A stretch of 42,236 bases of DNA. Origin: Candidatus Gastranaerophilales bacterium. Its GTDB lineage: Bacteria; Cyanobacteriota; Vampirovibrionia; Gastranaerophilales; JANQFW01. The position numbers and the translations under genes were made by a program. The notes under the pieces were generated by a model, which was given only the letters and a program-made list of their open reading frames with translations, was not told the DNA's origin and ran no database searches. How positions within the stretch are numbered: the first letter of the stretch is position 1; each line of letters begins with the position of its first letter. Of this stretch, positions 10,110-18,656 are shown piece by piece. The stretch covers positions 1 through 42,236 of the forward strand of contig JANQLL010000179.1 of assembly GCA_028280605.1 (NCBI GenBank). Reading direction: 5' to 3'.

Positions 10110-10385
10110 ATGGTCTGGGAGTTAAAAAGAGATTTAATTCTATCAGATGATGATGATGTTAATTTTGAAGGTTCTTTAGAAAAAAATCTTGCTAAAATCT
10201 CAACACGAGAAATAGAGAACCTTAGTAACAGAATTCATTTTTATATGGCACATTTCAAAATAATGTCTGATAATCCTGATGGTATCGAAAGTAATTCTAA
10301 ACTAAAACAAATACAACGATTAGAAAAAATATATAATATCCTGGAAAACGAAATAGAACATAGAAAAAATAAAATTCACCTCTAA
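10110..10385 (+). CDS. Hypothetical 91-aa acidic, helical protein
   Basis: The product is not recognised. It starts at ATG with GAGGT about 12 nt upstream, a rather long spacing. The N-terminal third has an acidic DDDD run at about residues 13-16. The rest is a predicted helical, charged segment (about residues 25-87) with a heptad-like leucine and isoleucine pattern, suggesting a coiled coil. There is no signal peptide or membrane segment. It stands alone between the transposase remnant and the convergent helicase gene. A perfect terminator overlapping its stop codon supports it as a real transcribed gene. A partner or regulator of the neighbouring helicase is possible but nothing in the sequence shows it. 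Confidence 0.6.
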   Translation: MVWELKRDLILSDDDDVNFEGSLEKNLAKISTREIENLSNRIHFYMAHFKIMSDNPDGIESNSKLKQIQRLEKIYNILENEIEHRKNKIHL

Positions 10386-10400
10386 ACTGAGGTGAATTTT
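10371..10400. terminator. Perfect bidirectional terminator between convergent genes
   Basis: AAAATTCACCTC (10371-10382) and GAGGTGAATTTT (10389-10400) form a flawless 12-bp stem with a 6-nt loop beginning at the stop codon of the 91-aa gene. A-tract left and T-tract right let it serve both the plus-strand gene and the minus-strand helicase gene that ends at 10420. Confidence 0.85.
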
Positions 10401-10419
10401 GATTATAGAACCCTATTTA

Positions 10420-13400
10420 TTATGCACTTACCAAATTTTCTTTTATTCTTTTAATACAAATATTTTTACTATAATACCATTCACGCGCTGTTATACGCAT
10501 AACCATCCAGCCGCAGCGCTCCATTAAATCTTGTTTATGGACATTTGGGTAAATATTGTTAGTTTGTTTAATACTATTATCATTTATTCCATCAAACTCA
10601 ATTATTATGGCATTTTTATTATTATGTACCAGCATATCAGCTTTTAAACCGGCTGTTTCAAAGTTAGGAATAACATTAAGTCCTTCTTCGCAACAAAGCT
10701 CTGCTATTTCTTTTTCGACGTGATTATTATAAGTATAATCTTCTTCAGATACAGGTTCCTGCTGCTCTATAGATTGAATATATTCTAAATAATTTCTTAA
10801 CAATCCACGGAATAAAGAATTGGATTCTACAGACACAAAGCATATAAGGTTTTCTCTAGCTCTGGTTATCGCAACATTAAATAAGTTTGGCTTTTGAACA
10901 AAAGTTAAACTTTGATGATGGCTATTCTCTGCAAGTGTAAAAGATAATAATATAATATCTTTTTCATCACCCTGAAATGTATGAGCAGTTCCTATTTCTA
11001 TTTGATGCCTTTTTATGACTTCTCCTGTTAAAACTTGATTTACTGCTTTTTTAATGAGCTCTGCTTGCCCTCTAAACGGGGATATAATTCCAATGGTTTG
11101 TTTTAGATTATTCTGTTTATTTTGCTCAATAATCTCAAGCAGCCTTTTCATTATGCTTTCAACTTCAGCCATATTTCTGGTGCTGTCTAGGTCTACCTTT
11201 GCATCTTTTATTATATTTAGCTCGACGTTTTTATCTTTAAATGGCAAGTTCTTTTTCATAACTCTGATTCTGTTGCCGTAAAACTCTTTATTACTAAAGC
11301 CTATAATCTCTTTAGGGCTTCGATAATGCTCATCTAACAGAATTTGACTGGTTGAATAAAAATTAGCCAAATCAAATACTGAATTTGTCCTAAATCTCCA
11401 CATTAATTGATATCTGTCGGGTATGTCATACTGGCTTAAGAAGGACTGCTCTTTTGCTTTTTCTAAAAATGACATATGTGCAAGTTGTTTATCATCACCT
11501 ACTATTACAGCTTTTTTAGCCCTGAACATTGCCGGGAAACAACTTGCTATATCACATTGAGAAGCCTCATCTATAATAACTACATCAAAAATACCCGGTT
11601 TTAACGGTAATGATTCTGACAGTGCATAAGTTGTAACTGCCCAACATGGAAACGCCTCTAACAATGGCTCAAAATCTTCTTCGTGTAATAATCTATTTTG
11701 TAAATTTTTCTTTCTTTCCATCAAGGTTTTGCAGTGAATCATCAGCCTTTGACGTTTAAATTGATCTCTTATTAAAGATTTTAAAACTTCTCGCCGTTTA
11801 TTTTTAAGCACAGAAATAGCTAATAAGCGCTCTTGCTTTTTTAAATCATTTATTTCTTTTAAAGACTCCTGTAAATTACCTTTTTTATTAATAAATACTT
11901 CTTTTTTTCTTAAATTATTATATAAATCCTGCTTTATAAGATCATTATCCAATTTTGCAAGCGTGTCTTCCGTGGGTTTTAAATCTTTTAGCTTTAATTT
12001 ATTCATTAAATATTTGAATCTGATATTTTTGTTTAATGAATCCATAAAAGTTGTTTTATCACTTAATGAGTGTATCTTTTCAAGAAGCTGTTTACTTTTT
12101 TGTATTTCCTCAAGAGTTAAATCTTGTTGTATTATATCTACCTGGCTATTTTGCTCTAAAAAGTTTTGATATTTTTGATTTATATCAAACCACTCTTCTT
12201 CACTATTAATTATTTCTTCGCAATTTAGCTTTAGATTATCTATTTTATTTTTTATATCTTCTAAATCTTGAATTTCTGTTAGTAAAGAATTTTCAAAACC
12301 AGTATCCAGATCAACTTTATTGCTTAATAAGTCTTGCAACTGAAAGTATAATTTCTTTTGATAATCACCCTTACCTGCTCTCAAACATAAAAAAGGAGCA
12401 CCAAACTTATTTAATCTCTCGCCAATAACATCAACCGCTTTATCCATCCTTGAAACAACAAGAACTTTTTTATCGTTAGCTATTAAATGAAAAATTAAAT
12501 TTACTATGGTCTGAGTTTTACCGGTTCCTGGCGGACCAAATACAGATACCACATCATTTGTTTGAATTGCCTTTAATACATCTTCCTGGCAGTCGCTCAA
12601 TTGAAGCGGTACAATAGGGAAGAAATTTTTTAATTCTTTTTCTTTTTTATCAAATTCTACATGTGCTTTTTCTTTAAGCTTTTTGCTGTTTACAAATTCT
12701 TCTTGAATTGTATTTAAGCTGGTTTCTCTAAACATGCCGGCTGGCTTTTCTGACATTTGGGTTAATTCATGTAGCACACCAGCTGTTGGACTGGGTCTTT
12801 TGGTTAAAATCACAGCAGAGGAATCCGTTAATTTTAGTGGTGTATGTATAAATCTTTTCTCTTCAGTGGATTCAGTAGATTGTAAATAACTCCTGTAGAG
12901 GGTTTCTGATAATTTTTCTTGAGAATCATTTTCTTCTTCATTACAGTCATCAACTTCATTATTCACTTCAGTTTCTTCAACCAGAGCCTCTTCTGTAGCA
13001 TTTTCATCTTTACTTTGCTCTTCAACATGTTCTTCAGGATTTTCTTGGTTATTATCTATAGTTATATTTTCTATATTTAGCCCTGGAACTATAGATTTTA
13101 AAGTAGTTAAAAAGATCTGAAGCTTCTCTTCTGTCAATGGCAGCTCTGGTACTGCATCTATCAGACCTTCAAAAAGATGTTCTACTTCATCTTCATCATC
13201 ATATTTAATTATAGATGCTAATGCACCGGTATTGAGCGATAAAGTATCATCTGTTAGTGAGCATATTATATGTTTACCTTTTCTTTCCAGCTTGCAGGGG
13301 ATATATAAAAGCGGTGTCAAAAACTCTGTTGCATTTCTGGCACTTGAGGTTTTACCTTCTAAAAACATGTAGCCGTAAATCAAGTAACGATCTTTTTTGG

Positions 13401-13653
13401 AGGTTTCTGACTGAAGCAACATTTCTGTTATTTTACTATTAGTGCCATCTATTTCCAGAATCCCGCTTTCATTTGACAAAAGAGTTTTTTCTTCTTGCAA
13501 AAAGTCCCATTTATTATCTTTTTCCTGCTTTAAGTTTCTAAAGGTAGAAGATTTAACTTCTTCTCTTATACAGTCGTGCAAATAAAGACTTAGTTTTCTT
13601 ATAAAACTGTTACCAAATGCCGAACTCAATACTTTTGTTGCTTCTTGAAGCAT
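10420..13653 (-). CDS. SF1 (Upf1/DNA2-like) helicase with C-terminal PD-(D/E)xK-like nuclease domain
   Basis: A 1077-residue superfamily 1B-type ATPase/helicase (AAA_11/AAA_12 arrangement). Motif I GPPGTGKT is at 373-380, motif II DEASQ at 695-699, motif III GDDKQLAHM at 719-727, HYRSP at 776-780, SPFRGQ at 858-863, motif V GTAHTFQGDEKD at 888-899 and motif VI VAITRAREN at 927-935. Between motifs I and II, residues about 455-650 are a long charged coiled-coil insert. Residues about 203-250 form a very acidic linker. The last 100 residues resemble DUF559/Vsr-type nucleases: Asp1006 and the E1019-F-D1021 strand fit a PD-(D/E)xK core. It starts at ATG with GGAGAGG upstream. It is a single gene with no partners in the same direction. 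Stand-alone helicase-nucleases of this build are frequent in defence and repair settings, so a defence role is plausible but unproven. Confidence 0.85.
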   Translation of the reverse strand: MLQEATKVLSSAFGNSFIRKLSLYLHDCIREEVKSSTFRNLKQEKDNKWDFLQEEKTLLSNESGILEIDGTNSKITEMLLQSETSKKDRYLIYGYMFLEGKTSSARNATEFLTPLLYIPCKLERKGKHIICSLTDDTLSLNTGALASIIKYDDEDEVEHLFEGLIDAVPELPLTEEKLQIFLTTLKSIVPGLNIENITIDNNQENPEEHVEEQSKDENATEEALVEETEVNNEVDDCNEEENDSQEKLSETLYRSYLQSTESTEEKRFIHTPLKLTDSSAVILTKRPSPTAGVLHELTQMSEKPAGMFRETSLNTIQEEFVNSKKLKEKAHVEFDKKEKELKNFFPIVPLQLSDCQEDVLKAIQTNDVVSVFGPPGTGKTQTIVNLIFHLIANDKKVLVVSRMDKAVDVIGERLNKFGAPFLCLRAGKGDYQKKLYFQLQDLLSNKVDLDTGFENSLLTEIQDLEDIKNKIDNLKLNCEEIINSEEEWFDINQKYQNFLEQNSQVDIIQQDLTLEEIQKSKQLLEKIHSLSDKTTFMDSLNKNIRFKYLMNKLKLKDLKPTEDTLAKLDNDLIKQDLYNNLRKKEVFINKKGNLQESLKEINDLKKQERLLAISVLKNKRREVLKSLIRDQFKRQRLMIHCKTLMERKKNLQNRLLHEEDFEPLLEAFPCWAVTTYALSESLPLKPGIFDVVIIDEASQCDIASCFPAMFRAKKAVIVGDDKQLAHMSFLEKAKEQSFLSQYDIPDRYQLMWRFRTNSVFDLANFYSTSQILLDEHYRSPKEIIGFSNKEFYGNRIRVMKKNLPFKDKNVELNIIKDAKVDLDSTRNMAEVESIMKRLLEIIEQNKQNNLKQTIGIISPFRGQAELIKKAVNQVLTGEVIKRHQIEIGTAHTFQGDEKDIILLSFTLAENSHHQSLTFVQKPNLFNVAITRARENLICFVSVESNSLFRGLLRNYLEYIQSIEQQEPVSEEDYTYNNHVEKEIAELCCEEGLNVIPNFETAGLKADMLVHNNKNAIIIEFDGINDNSIKQTNNIYPNVHKQDLMERCGWMVMRITAREWYYSKNICIKRIKENLVSA

Positions 13654-13914
13654 TTATAATCCTCTCCATACTCCACTAAAAAAAAGTTAATACAATTAGC
13701 TTATATTTTTTTTAAATTTTTAGACGTCTTATTCAGTAGATTTATTATAAAATAAATATTTTTTCTTTACATTCATTATTGAAAAGATGATACTGAAACA
13801 GATTATATTTATAATATTACTATCTCTACAGAACAGAAGAAAATATTTAAAATCAATTAATTTAAGCTATATCAAGCTTTATAGCGGATACAGAAGAAAA
13901 GGATTTCTTTATAA

Positions 13915-14973
13915 ATGGCTGATGAGGATAAGCAGTTTGAAGCCACGCCCCAAAAGTTGCAACAGGCAAGAAAGAAGGGGCAAGTGGTAAAAAGTAAAGA
14001 CTTATCTATGGCATTATCGATGATGATAATGTTTGTTTTAATTGCAAACCTGGCACCATTTATATGGGACCAATTCTCTACATTATTTGTATTATTGTAC
14101 GAGCAGATTCCGAATAAGGACGTTGAAGCAATAGGCCTGAGCTACATATTATTTATTGCTTTTGTTCCCACTATATTAATATTGATACCGGTTTTATTTG
14201 TTGCTTTTCTTCTTGGGATTATTGGAGATCTTATGCAAATAGGACCGCTTATTACAACAGAACCGATAATGCCTAAGTTTGATAAATTAAATCCTGTTTC
14301 CGGCTTTAAAAATATGTTTTTCTCTATTAAAACGTATTTTGAGCTGGTTAAAAATATTATTAAGGTAATAGTACTGGGTATTATTGCTTATATGACTTTT
14401 AAAGAACATTTTCCTATAATCTTAGGATTATCTGCTACGGAAAATACATTTTCTATAGTATATGAGTTTGGCGATTTAATTATAGATTTTGTTTTAAAAG
14501 CGGGCATGATCTTTATTCTTATTGCCGGTGCGGATTATTTGTTTAACAGATGGAAATTTTTAAAAGATCAAAAAATGTCATTTAAAGAGATTAAAGATGA
14601 ATATAAAAATACTGAAGGTGACCCACATGTTAAAGCTGCACTAAAAGAACGACAAATGCAAATGTTGCAACAATCGATGTTGGAAGCAGTGCCAAATGCT
14701 GATTTTGTTGTTACTAACCCTATTCATATTGCTGTGGCAATTAAGTATAATACGGAGGAGATGCATGCTCCAAAAGTACTAGCTAAAGGTTCAGAATTAT
14801 TTGCAAAAAAAATTGTTGATATTGCTAAAAGCAGCAATATACCTGTAATAGAAAACCCTCCTGTTGCCAGGGCAATATTTCGTCTGGTTGATGTAAATCG
14901 GGAAATTCCTCCCGAATTATATAAAGCAGTGGCGGAAATTCTCATGTTTGTGTATAATTTACGTAGTAAATAA
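13915..14973 (+). CDS. flhB: FlhB/SctU-family type III export switch protein with variant NPIH site
   Basis: An inner-membrane component of the flagellar or type III secretion export gate that switches substrate class after autocleavage. At 352 residues it has normal FlhB length. The N-terminus has the family DKQFEATPQKLQQARKKGQV-type block. Four hydrophobic segments follow at about 33-52, 78-104, 140-162 and 183-207, then the linker EIKDEYKNTEGDP (about 225-237) and the C-terminal autoprotease domain. The cleavage motif, normally NPTH, reads NPIH at 268-271: Asn and Pro are kept but Thr is Ile. It starts at ATG with AAAAGGA about 10 nt upstream. No other export gene lies nearby; the next gene is a FliA-like sigma factor, which points to a scattered flagellar or secretion system. 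Whether it serves flagella or a secretion system cannot be told from this window. Confidence 0.9.
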   Translation: MADEDKQFEATPQKLQQARKKGQVVKSKDLSMALSMMIMFVLIANLAPFIWDQFSTLFVLLYEQIPNKDVEAIGLSYILFIAFVPTILILIPVLFVAFLLGIIGDLMQIGPLITTEPIMPKFDKLNPVSGFKNMFFSIKTYFELVKNIIKVIVLGIIAYMTFKEHFPIILGLSATENTFSIVYEFGDLIIDFVLKAGMIFILIAGADYLFNRWKFLKDQKMSFKEIKDEYKNTEGDPHVKAALKERQMQMLQQSMLEAVPNADFVVTNPIHIAVAIKYNTEEMHAPKVLAKGSELFAKKIVDIAKSSNIPVIENPPVARAIFRLVDVNREIPPELYKAVAEILMFVYNLRSK

Positions 14974-14994
14974 AATATATTAATGTAAAATATT

Positions 14995-15080
14995 TTTCAG
15001 ATTATTAAAAAATGATTACATGATTTTAATAATAAAATAAGTTATAATGTGAAAAGATTAATCTGAAATAATTGATGAGC
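14995..15080 (+). promoter_or_regulatory. Promoter element flanked by a 10-bp inverted repeat (copy 1)
   Basis: TTTCAGATTA (14995-15004) and its exact reverse complement TAATCTGAAA (15059-15068) flank a segment containing TTAATAAAATAA-like sequence and a perfect -10 box TATAAT (15043-15048). Exactly 10 nt separate the -10 from the second arm, so the second arm would lie just after the transcription start. ATTGATGAG follows. The same arrangement recurs at 42158-42236. It precedes the sigma-factor gene by about 40 nt, so it is probably its promoter and operator. Confidence 0.65.
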
Positions 15081-15116
15081 AGTGATAGTAATTGAGAAAG
15101 AAAAAAGTATAAAGTC

Positions 15117-15761
15117 GTGCAACAAAAAGATAAAATAAAAAACTACATAGAGATTGTTGAAAAAGTCGCAAGAGTAGAGCATAGACGTATTCCCTCTCAT
15201 ATGGTTGATTATGAAGAACTTATGAGCATAGGTATAATTGCTATTCAAGCTCTTGTTAAAAACAAAACAGATGAAGAATTAAAAAAATACAATAATTCTT
15301 ATGTAGCTACAGCCGTTAGATGGGCTATAAGAAATGAATTAAGAAATCGTTATAAATGGTATTCTCTTAAGCACAACAAAAAACAGTCTGAAGACGATGG
15401 ATCAGATGGTACTGATGCTGTAGCTCCAGAAAAAGTTCGTGAAGCTATTTATGAGACTGTTTTATCAATAGATAGTATAGCTGAATCTTCCGACAATGAT
15501 TCACCTTTTGACTTTATTAAAGACGGTTCTGCTTTACCTGATGAAAAACTAGAACTGGCAGAGCTGGGTAGAACTATTAGAGAAGCTATTGCTAAGCTTC
15601 CTGCAAAAGAGAGAACTATTGTTGAGTATAGATTTTACAGAAATATGCAAGTAAAAGAAATTGCAAAACAGGTGGGCTTGTCTTCATCTCGAGTAACACG
15701 AATTGTTCAAGCCTCTTTAAATAACATTAGAGAATACTTGAAAGAAAAAGATCATTATTAA
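15117..15761 (+). CDS. FliA/sigma-28-like group 3 RNA polymerase sigma factor
   Basis: An alternative sigma factor of 214 residues. Region 2 spans about residues 5-80, with VDYEELMSIGIIAIQAL and YVATAVRWAIRNELRNR covering the core-binding and -10 recognition helices. A charged, Ser-rich linker (about 90-140) replaces most of region 3. Region 4 is at about 152-207, with LPAKERTIVEYRFYRN followed by the helix-turn-helix VKEIAKQVGLSSSRVTRIV. The start is GTG; an in-frame TGA lies 24 nt upstream and no ATG is available nearby. A clear Shine-Dalgarno is missing (only GAGAAAG), so translation may be weak. It follows flhB by 143 nt but has its own promoter element. Proximity to flhB supports the FliA class, but WhiG or SigB-like assignments are not excluded. 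Confidence 0.85.
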   Translation: MQQKDKIKNYIEIVEKVARVEHRRIPSHMVDYEELMSIGIIAIQALVKNKTDEELKKYNNSYVATAVRWAIRNELRNRYKWYSLKHNKKQSEDDGSDGTDAVAPEKVREAIYETVLSIDSIAESSDNDSPFDFIKDGSALPDEKLELAELGRTIREAIAKLPAKERTIVEYRFYRNMQVKEIAKQVGLSSSRVTRIVQASLNNIREYLKEKDHY

Positions 15762-15810
15762 TAGATACAAAAAATTTATTAATACCTTAATAAAGAATAA
15801 TTTCAGATAC

Positions 15811-15851
15811 AATAATGGATGCTTTAACAATTAATAAAAGCATCCATTATT
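15811..15851. repeat. Perfect 15-bp hairpin downstream of the sigma gene
   Basis: AATAATGGATGCTTT (15811-15825) pairs without mismatch with AAAGCATCCATTATT (15837-15851) around an 11-nt loop. It lies 50 nt after the sigma stop and may end or stabilise that transcript. There is no T-run on either side, so it is not a classical intrinsic terminator. Confidence 0.6.
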
Positions 15852-16746
15852 ATATCCCCCCTTTTAGCCTTAAAGAAGACAAAAAATTTTATTCAATTGT
15901 ATGTGATGTAAAAATTAAAGATTATATTGACTGCAATGATTTTTGCTTACAAAAGGGTATAAAAAGGCACACTTATCCTGTAGGCGGAAAAAGTGCTGTT
16001 TTGAAATTAAAATTTGCGTGGCTGGCGCATCCTTTAATCTCTTGATGTATAAGGAGTTTGAGTTTTTTAGCACCATATTAACAAATATGGTGCTAGTGTA
16101 TATTCTGTTTAATACAGAAATTTTATTTTTATTAATATGTTTTACTGCCACTAACTCTTTAGCAGTACTTGTATTGTTTTCTTTTAAGATTTTTTTGTTT
16201 ATAAATTCTTTTAAATTATATAATATAGAATTTAAATTAGTATCAATACGCTTGAAGCAGAAAAAAGAAGCCTTTTTCTGCAATACAATATTTTTTTGTG
16301 GAAAAATTGTATATAAAAATTTTATAATATTCCACATCATCAAATATAAAAAATATAAAATTTTAACGTATTGCTTTAAATTCATAGTCCAATACACTTA
16401 CTATTTATTTAATATTTATATTGTTAATATATATTTTAACATATTTTTAAAATTTTTGCAGTCAAATAAGATCAAAATACTACAAAAATAACATTTCGTT
16501 ACAATCAATAAAAATTTTTTTATTGACTCCTTGATATCAAATTTTATTTCTGAAATTTTTTGTTTTTCAAAAATAATTATACTTTTTATCAATATTTATA
16601 TTCTTATCTTTTTAGACGGTTAAAGTTATAAAATATATGTAGACATAAAATTAATTTTTGTTTTTAACAATTAATGTTTTTAAGATAAGATTACCGGACA
16701 TGCCGGCAATGATAAATTTAATGGCGGGGTCGGTTATGATATTTTA
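15852..16746. other. AT-rich stretch with no convincing gene
   Basis: Open frames exist on both strands here, but their translations are dominated by Phe, Ile, Tyr and Lys, lack good ribosome sites and overlap each other, so I do not call them. Structure is present: a perfect 12-bp hairpin at 16068-16095, a 10-bp AT palindrome at 16505-16526 (TCAATAAAAA / TTTTTATTGA), and a CCGG-acatg-CCGG hairpin near 16694. A segment at about 15930-16040 is visibly richer in G and C than its flanks and could be a gene or element remnant. Confidence 0.5.
16068..16095. repeat. Perfect 12-bp hairpin with 4-nt loop
   Basis: TAGCACCATATT (16068-16079) and AATATGGTGCTA (16084-16095) are exact reverse complements separated by AACA. 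A T6 run precedes it on the plus strand, which is the wrong side for a terminator in either direction. It could be an operator or the core of a small RNA. Confidence 0.55.
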
Positions 16747-16773
16747 TAAAAAAAAAGCTGGCATTTACCAGCT
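16747..16773 (-). terminator. Terminator of the porin-amtB-glnB operon
   Basis: On the minus strand AGCTGG and CCAGCT (16773-16768 and 16761-16756) form a GC-rich stem with a 6-nt loop, followed by nine T residues (16755-16747). It lies about 90 nt beyond the glnB stop and is a textbook intrinsic terminator. Confidence 0.85.
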
Positions 16774-16865
16774 AGTTACGTTGATATTTTGATGAGTTTT
16801 TGAATTTTACATACATAAATTTAAGTGTTTGAAAAGGAAATTAAGTTATTGAACCAGTATACTAA

Positions 16866-17204
<339 letters not shown>

Positions 17205-17226
17205 TTATATTCGTCTCCATTTATTA

Positions 17227-18618
17227 CTAGATAGTATAACCTCTTTCGCCGTGTTCACTAAGGTCTATTCCGGTATCCTCCTCTTCTTTTGCAACTCTAA
17301 TACCAATTGTAGCATCTAATACTTTTAAAATAACAAATGTTAAGATAAAAGCATAAGCAACAGCGGCAAATATACTTATTATTTGATTGCCTAACAAGCC
17401 AGGATTACCATAGAATAAACCGTTAGCTCCATCAGGATTAACAGCAAGAGTAGCAAACAAGCCGGTTGCAATAGCTCCCCAGATACCACCGACACAATGT
17501 ACACCCACAGCATCAAGAGAGTCATCATATCCAAGCTTTGACTTCAGGTTTACTGCAAGGTAACAAATTACACCTGCAACTAAACCTATAAATAATGCCG
17601 GTATCGGCTTAACAAAACCTGCAGCCGGAGTGATAGCAACAAGACCTGCAATCGCACCAGATGCTGCGCCTAAAGCAGTTGGTTTTTTTCTGTGTAACCA
17701 CTCAATTGAAAGCCAGGACATAACTGCAGCAGCTGAAGCGATATGAGTCACAACAAATGCGGAAGTAGCTAAAGTACCTGCTGCTACTGCACTACCCGCA
17801 TTAAATCCAAACCAGCCAAACCACAATAATGCAGCGCCTAATAATGTCATTATTAAGTTATGTGGCTGCATTGGTTCTTTTGAATAACCTAATCTTTTGC
17901 CAACAACCAATGCAGCAGCTAAAGCAGCAGCGCCTGAGCTAATGTGAACAACTAGTCCACCTGCAAAATCAAGAGCACCAAGGTTTAAAACCCATCCATC
18001 CGTACCCCATACCCAATGGGCAAGAGGACAATATACTACTGTTAACCAAATTACCAAAAATATAATATAAGATGAAAACTTAAATCTTTCTGCTATTGCA
18101 CCAGAAATAAGAGCTGGTGTAATAACAGCAAACATCATTTGAAATATCATAAATAATTGATGAGGTATAGTTGTAGCATAATCAGCGCTTGGCTCTAGTC
18201 CAACGCTGTTTAGCCCAAACCAGTCTAATCCGCCGATAAAATGACCTATATCTGGACCAAATGCCAAACTATACCCCCAGAGTACCCAAACAATTGTTGA
18301 GACTCCTAAACAAACAAAACTGTGCATAACTGTTCCAAGAACGTTTTTACTTCTTACCATTCCGCCATAGAACAGTGCAAGGCCCGGTGTCATTAACATT
18401 ACTAATGCTGTTGATATTAACATCCAGGTTGTATCAATATTATTGATTTGATTTGTAGCAACAGGAGCTTCTTCAGCAAAAGAAGCTCCTGTTGTACAAA
18501 GTAATAAGGGAAAAAGGGTGGTGAGTGTAAGAGGAATCACTTTTTTTCTTAATTTTATTAGTATTAAAGCTATGAAAAAAGCAATTACCGGGTAAATATT
18601 ACTAAAAAAAACTTCCAT
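17227..18618 (-). CDS. amtB: Ammonium transporter AmtB
   Basis: An inner-membrane ammonium channel of 463 residues. The usual Amt core begins at about residue 63 (TTWMLISTALVMLMTPGLALFYGG). Before it is an extra hydrophobic segment (about 9-22), a basic patch and a signal-like stretch ending in SFAEE (about 30-50). The conduction-pore histidine pair is present: His225 in GGLVVHISSG and His374 in GVHCVGG. Asp217 in ALDFAGG matches the structural Asp160 of E. coli AmtB, and LWFGWFGFNAGSA (about 265-277) is the family signature. The ribosome site AAAGGA lies about 9 nt before ATG. It sits 38 nt after the SLH porin gene and 22 nt before glnK, so all three should share one mRNA and one control region. 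The start may lie further in, as the first 25 residues are atypical. Confidence 0.95.
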   Translation of the reverse strand: MEVFFSNIYPVIAFFIALILIKLRKKVIPLTLTTLFPLLLCTTGASFAEEAPVATNQINNIDTTWMLISTALVMLMTPGLALFYGGMVRSKNVLGTVMHSFVCLGVSTIVWVLWGYSLAFGPDIGHFIGGLDWFGLNSVGLEPSADYATTIPHQLFMIFQMMFAVITPALISGAIAERFKFSSYIIFLVIWLTVVYCPLAHWVWGTDGWVLNLGALDFAGGLVVHISSGAAALAAALVVGKRLGYSKEPMQPHNLIMTLLGAALLWFGWFGFNAGSAVAAGTLATSAFVVTHIASAAAVMSWLSIEWLHRKKPTALGAASGAIAGLVAITPAAGFVKPIPALFIGLVAGVICYLAVNLKSKLGYDDSLDAVGVHCVGGIWGAIATGLFATLAVNPDGANGLFYGNPGLLGNQIISIFAAVAYAFILTFVILKVLDATIGIRVAKEEEDTGIDLSEHGERGYTI

Positions 18619-18656
18619 CTAAATTTAATCCTTTCTTCTGTTCATTCTATCTTTAT

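Noticed and set aside
13787..13990. 67-codon plus-strand frame overlapping the start of flhB
   Set aside because: Different frame from flhB, poor start, and flhB's own start has a fitting ribosome site and family N-terminus.
15815..16045. 76-codon plus-strand open frame
   Set aside because: Its start codon lies inside the arm of the perfect hairpin at 15811-15851 and no Shine-Dalgarno is present.
15915..16397. 160-codon minus-strand open frame
   Set aside because: No family match, no ribosome site, AT-driven composition; its C-terminal part lies in the GC-richer islet and may be a remnant, but not a gene I can support.
15943..16491. 182-codon plus-strand open frame
   Set aside because: Translation is almost all Phe, Ile, Tyr and Lys, it contains two perfect hairpins, has no ribosome site and overlaps an equal-length frame on the other strand.
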